Source: RUG11867 sp964553435 (lineage in GTDB: Bacteria > Bacillota_I > Bacilli_A > RF39 > UBA660). From it: a stretch of 6,237 bases of DNA. Position numbers and translations under genes: made by a program. Shown here in pieces: positions 5,355 through 6,237 of the stretch. How positions within the stretch are numbered: position 1 is the stretch's first letter; the number at the start of each line of letters is the position of its first letter. A model generated the notes under the pieces. It ran no database searches and was not told the origin of the DNA. It worked only from the letters and a program-made list of their open reading frames with translations. Location: contig CAZKKM010000080.1 in the NCBI GenBank assembly GCA_964553435.1, positions 1 through 6,237 on the forward strand. The letters run 5' to 3'.

Positions 5355-6237
5355 TTATATCGTGTCTTCGATTGAGTGAAATGGAGAATCCATAGTACCG
5401 TGTCCTATCAAGGTATTTGCATATTCAGCAGAGAGATTTATGACCGGAGCTACCGCTCCATCCATAGAACTTAAAGTATAAACTTTATAATACAAAGATC
5501 CATCCATATTCATCATAAACATAGTGGCATCTGTTTGAGATGAACTATAATAACAGGGAGATATCGACCACATATAATATTCAGATGATTTATATAGGTA
5601 ATAATTAATGTTTTGGGTTCTCCATTTTCCTGAGCCGCCAATTACGAGTTCATCTGCTGTGACAAGTCCAACAGGATATGTCAGTTTACCATTCCCTTTT
5701 GTTGTATCGTTTGCAGTAAAAGCATCATTTTGATCAGGACATTTTAAGGTTGGAGAATTATTAGAATTCCACACCCCAAATCTTGCAGTAGCCCCATAGG
5801 CGGTAAAATGCTTACTGTAACCATATCCAGTATCTTTATTTTCTCCTGTTGCGATCTGCCCTGGTGTGTTTCTGTCATTACAGAATAGGACATCGCTTAA
5901 ATATTGACTATATTCTTTGTCTTCGATATTTTCTTTATACCAAGTGTCTACCACTTTTTTGATATCTGATGATTCAACATTAGATTGAGCTTCTTCTTTG
6001 CTAGTGCTCGGTGTTGTTACACTTGATGTTATATTGGCAGGTCCGAACATCCAGCCTACATATTTATTATCATCAATCAATTTGTTATATGGTTGACCAA
6101 CTTTTATAAACCTATCATTGCTAGATTCTCCGTTTGCATGAATACTCGTTCCATCATAAATTATTCTCAAGGATCCATCTCCATTTATTCTGATTATTCT
6201 CCAATAGAAGCCTGCAAACTTTACATAGTTGTTTGAG
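5355..6237 (-). CDS. Putative surface or secreted protein, C-terminal part, start outside the window
   Basis: The frame is open from the right edge to the TAA at 5357-5355, giving 294 visible residues. A TTG at 6170 is only an in-frame Leu codon: the 22 codons before it stay open and read as part of the same domain (NNYVKFAGFYWRIIRI, then NGDGS), and there is no ribosome site before it. The real start and any signal peptide are therefore upstream of this window. The visible part is rich in Ser, Thr, Asn, Tyr and Gly. It has YDGTS, YGYSKHFTAYGATARFG, YPVGLVTADELVIGG, YYMWSISPCYYSSS and a closing PVINLSAEY. From memory this order recurs in large surface proteins of uncultured gut Firmicutes, resembling DUF6273-like or sulfatase-modifying-factor-like folds. 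I am not sure of the domain name and assign no function. No LPXTG anchor or C-terminal membrane segment is present. Its base composition differs from the genes to the left. Confidence 0.8.
   Translation of the reverse strand, partial: SNNYVKFAGFYWRIIRINGDGSLRIIYDGTSIHANGESSNDRFIKVGQPYNKLIDDNKYVGWMFGPANITSSVTTPSTSKEEAQSNVESSDIKKVVDTWYKENIEDKEYSQYLSDVLFCNDRNTPGQIATGENKDTGYGYSKHFTAYGATARFGVWNSNNSPTLKCPDQNDAFTANDTTKGNGKLTYPVGLVTADELVIGGSGKWRTQNINYYLYKSSEYYMWSISPCYYSSSQTDATMFMMNMDGSLYYKVYTLSSMDGAVAPVINLSAEYANTLIGHGTMDSPFHSIEDTI

Overview
The window is an AT-rich stretch of a bacterial chromosome in which every convincing gene lies on the minus strand. It looks like a low-GC Bacillota (Firmicutes) genome: there is an FtsEX division or elongation module with a secreted peptidoglycan hydrolase, a YitT-family membrane protein, Shine-Dalgarno sites, and promoters close to the housekeeping consensus. 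TGA is used as a stop (ftsX, tspO) and TGG as Trp, so the standard bacterial code fits. The protein at the right edge carries a 'WRIIRINGDGS...YDGTS' segment that I associate from memory with surface or secreted proteins of uncultured gut Firmicutes and Mollicutes-like lineages; this placement is inference.

Layout, read along the minus strand from right to left. (1) 6237-5355: the C-terminal 294 residues of a putative surface protein whose start lies outside the window, followed by a terminator-like hairpin. (2) 5232-4342: a YitT-type membrane protein with its own candidate promoter. (3) 4268-1458: the ftsE-ftsX-M23 peptidase operon, with an extended -10 promoter, a TTG start on ftsE, overlapping gene junctions (14 bp, then ATGA) and a strong intrinsic terminator at 1451-1425. 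(4) 1348-695: a GIY-YIG (T5orf172-like) nuclease-family protein behind a near-consensus promoter that holds an inverted repeat in its spacer. (5) 644-183: a TspO/MBR membrane protein whose Shine-Dalgarno site lies in the arm of a 10-bp hairpin. (6) 42-1: the 5' half of tRNA-Val(GAC), with a near-consensus promoter.

How the genes work together: FtsE (ATPase) and FtsX (four-helix membrane protein with a large outer loop) form the complex that in other bacteria switches on a coiled-coil peptidoglycan hydrolase. Here the hydrolase is encoded in the same transcript, has a PcsB/CwlO/EnvC-style coiled coil, and ends in an M23 domain with all its metal and catalytic residues. The other genes show no evident functional link to this operon or to each other, although the GIY-YIG gene and tspO may share a transcript. 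I see no transposon, CRISPR array or phage structural gene. The most interesting points are the architecture of the FtsEX-linked hydrolase, the atypical P-loop of FtsE, the hairpin over the tspO ribosome site, and the unassigned C-terminal domain of the GIY-YIG protein.
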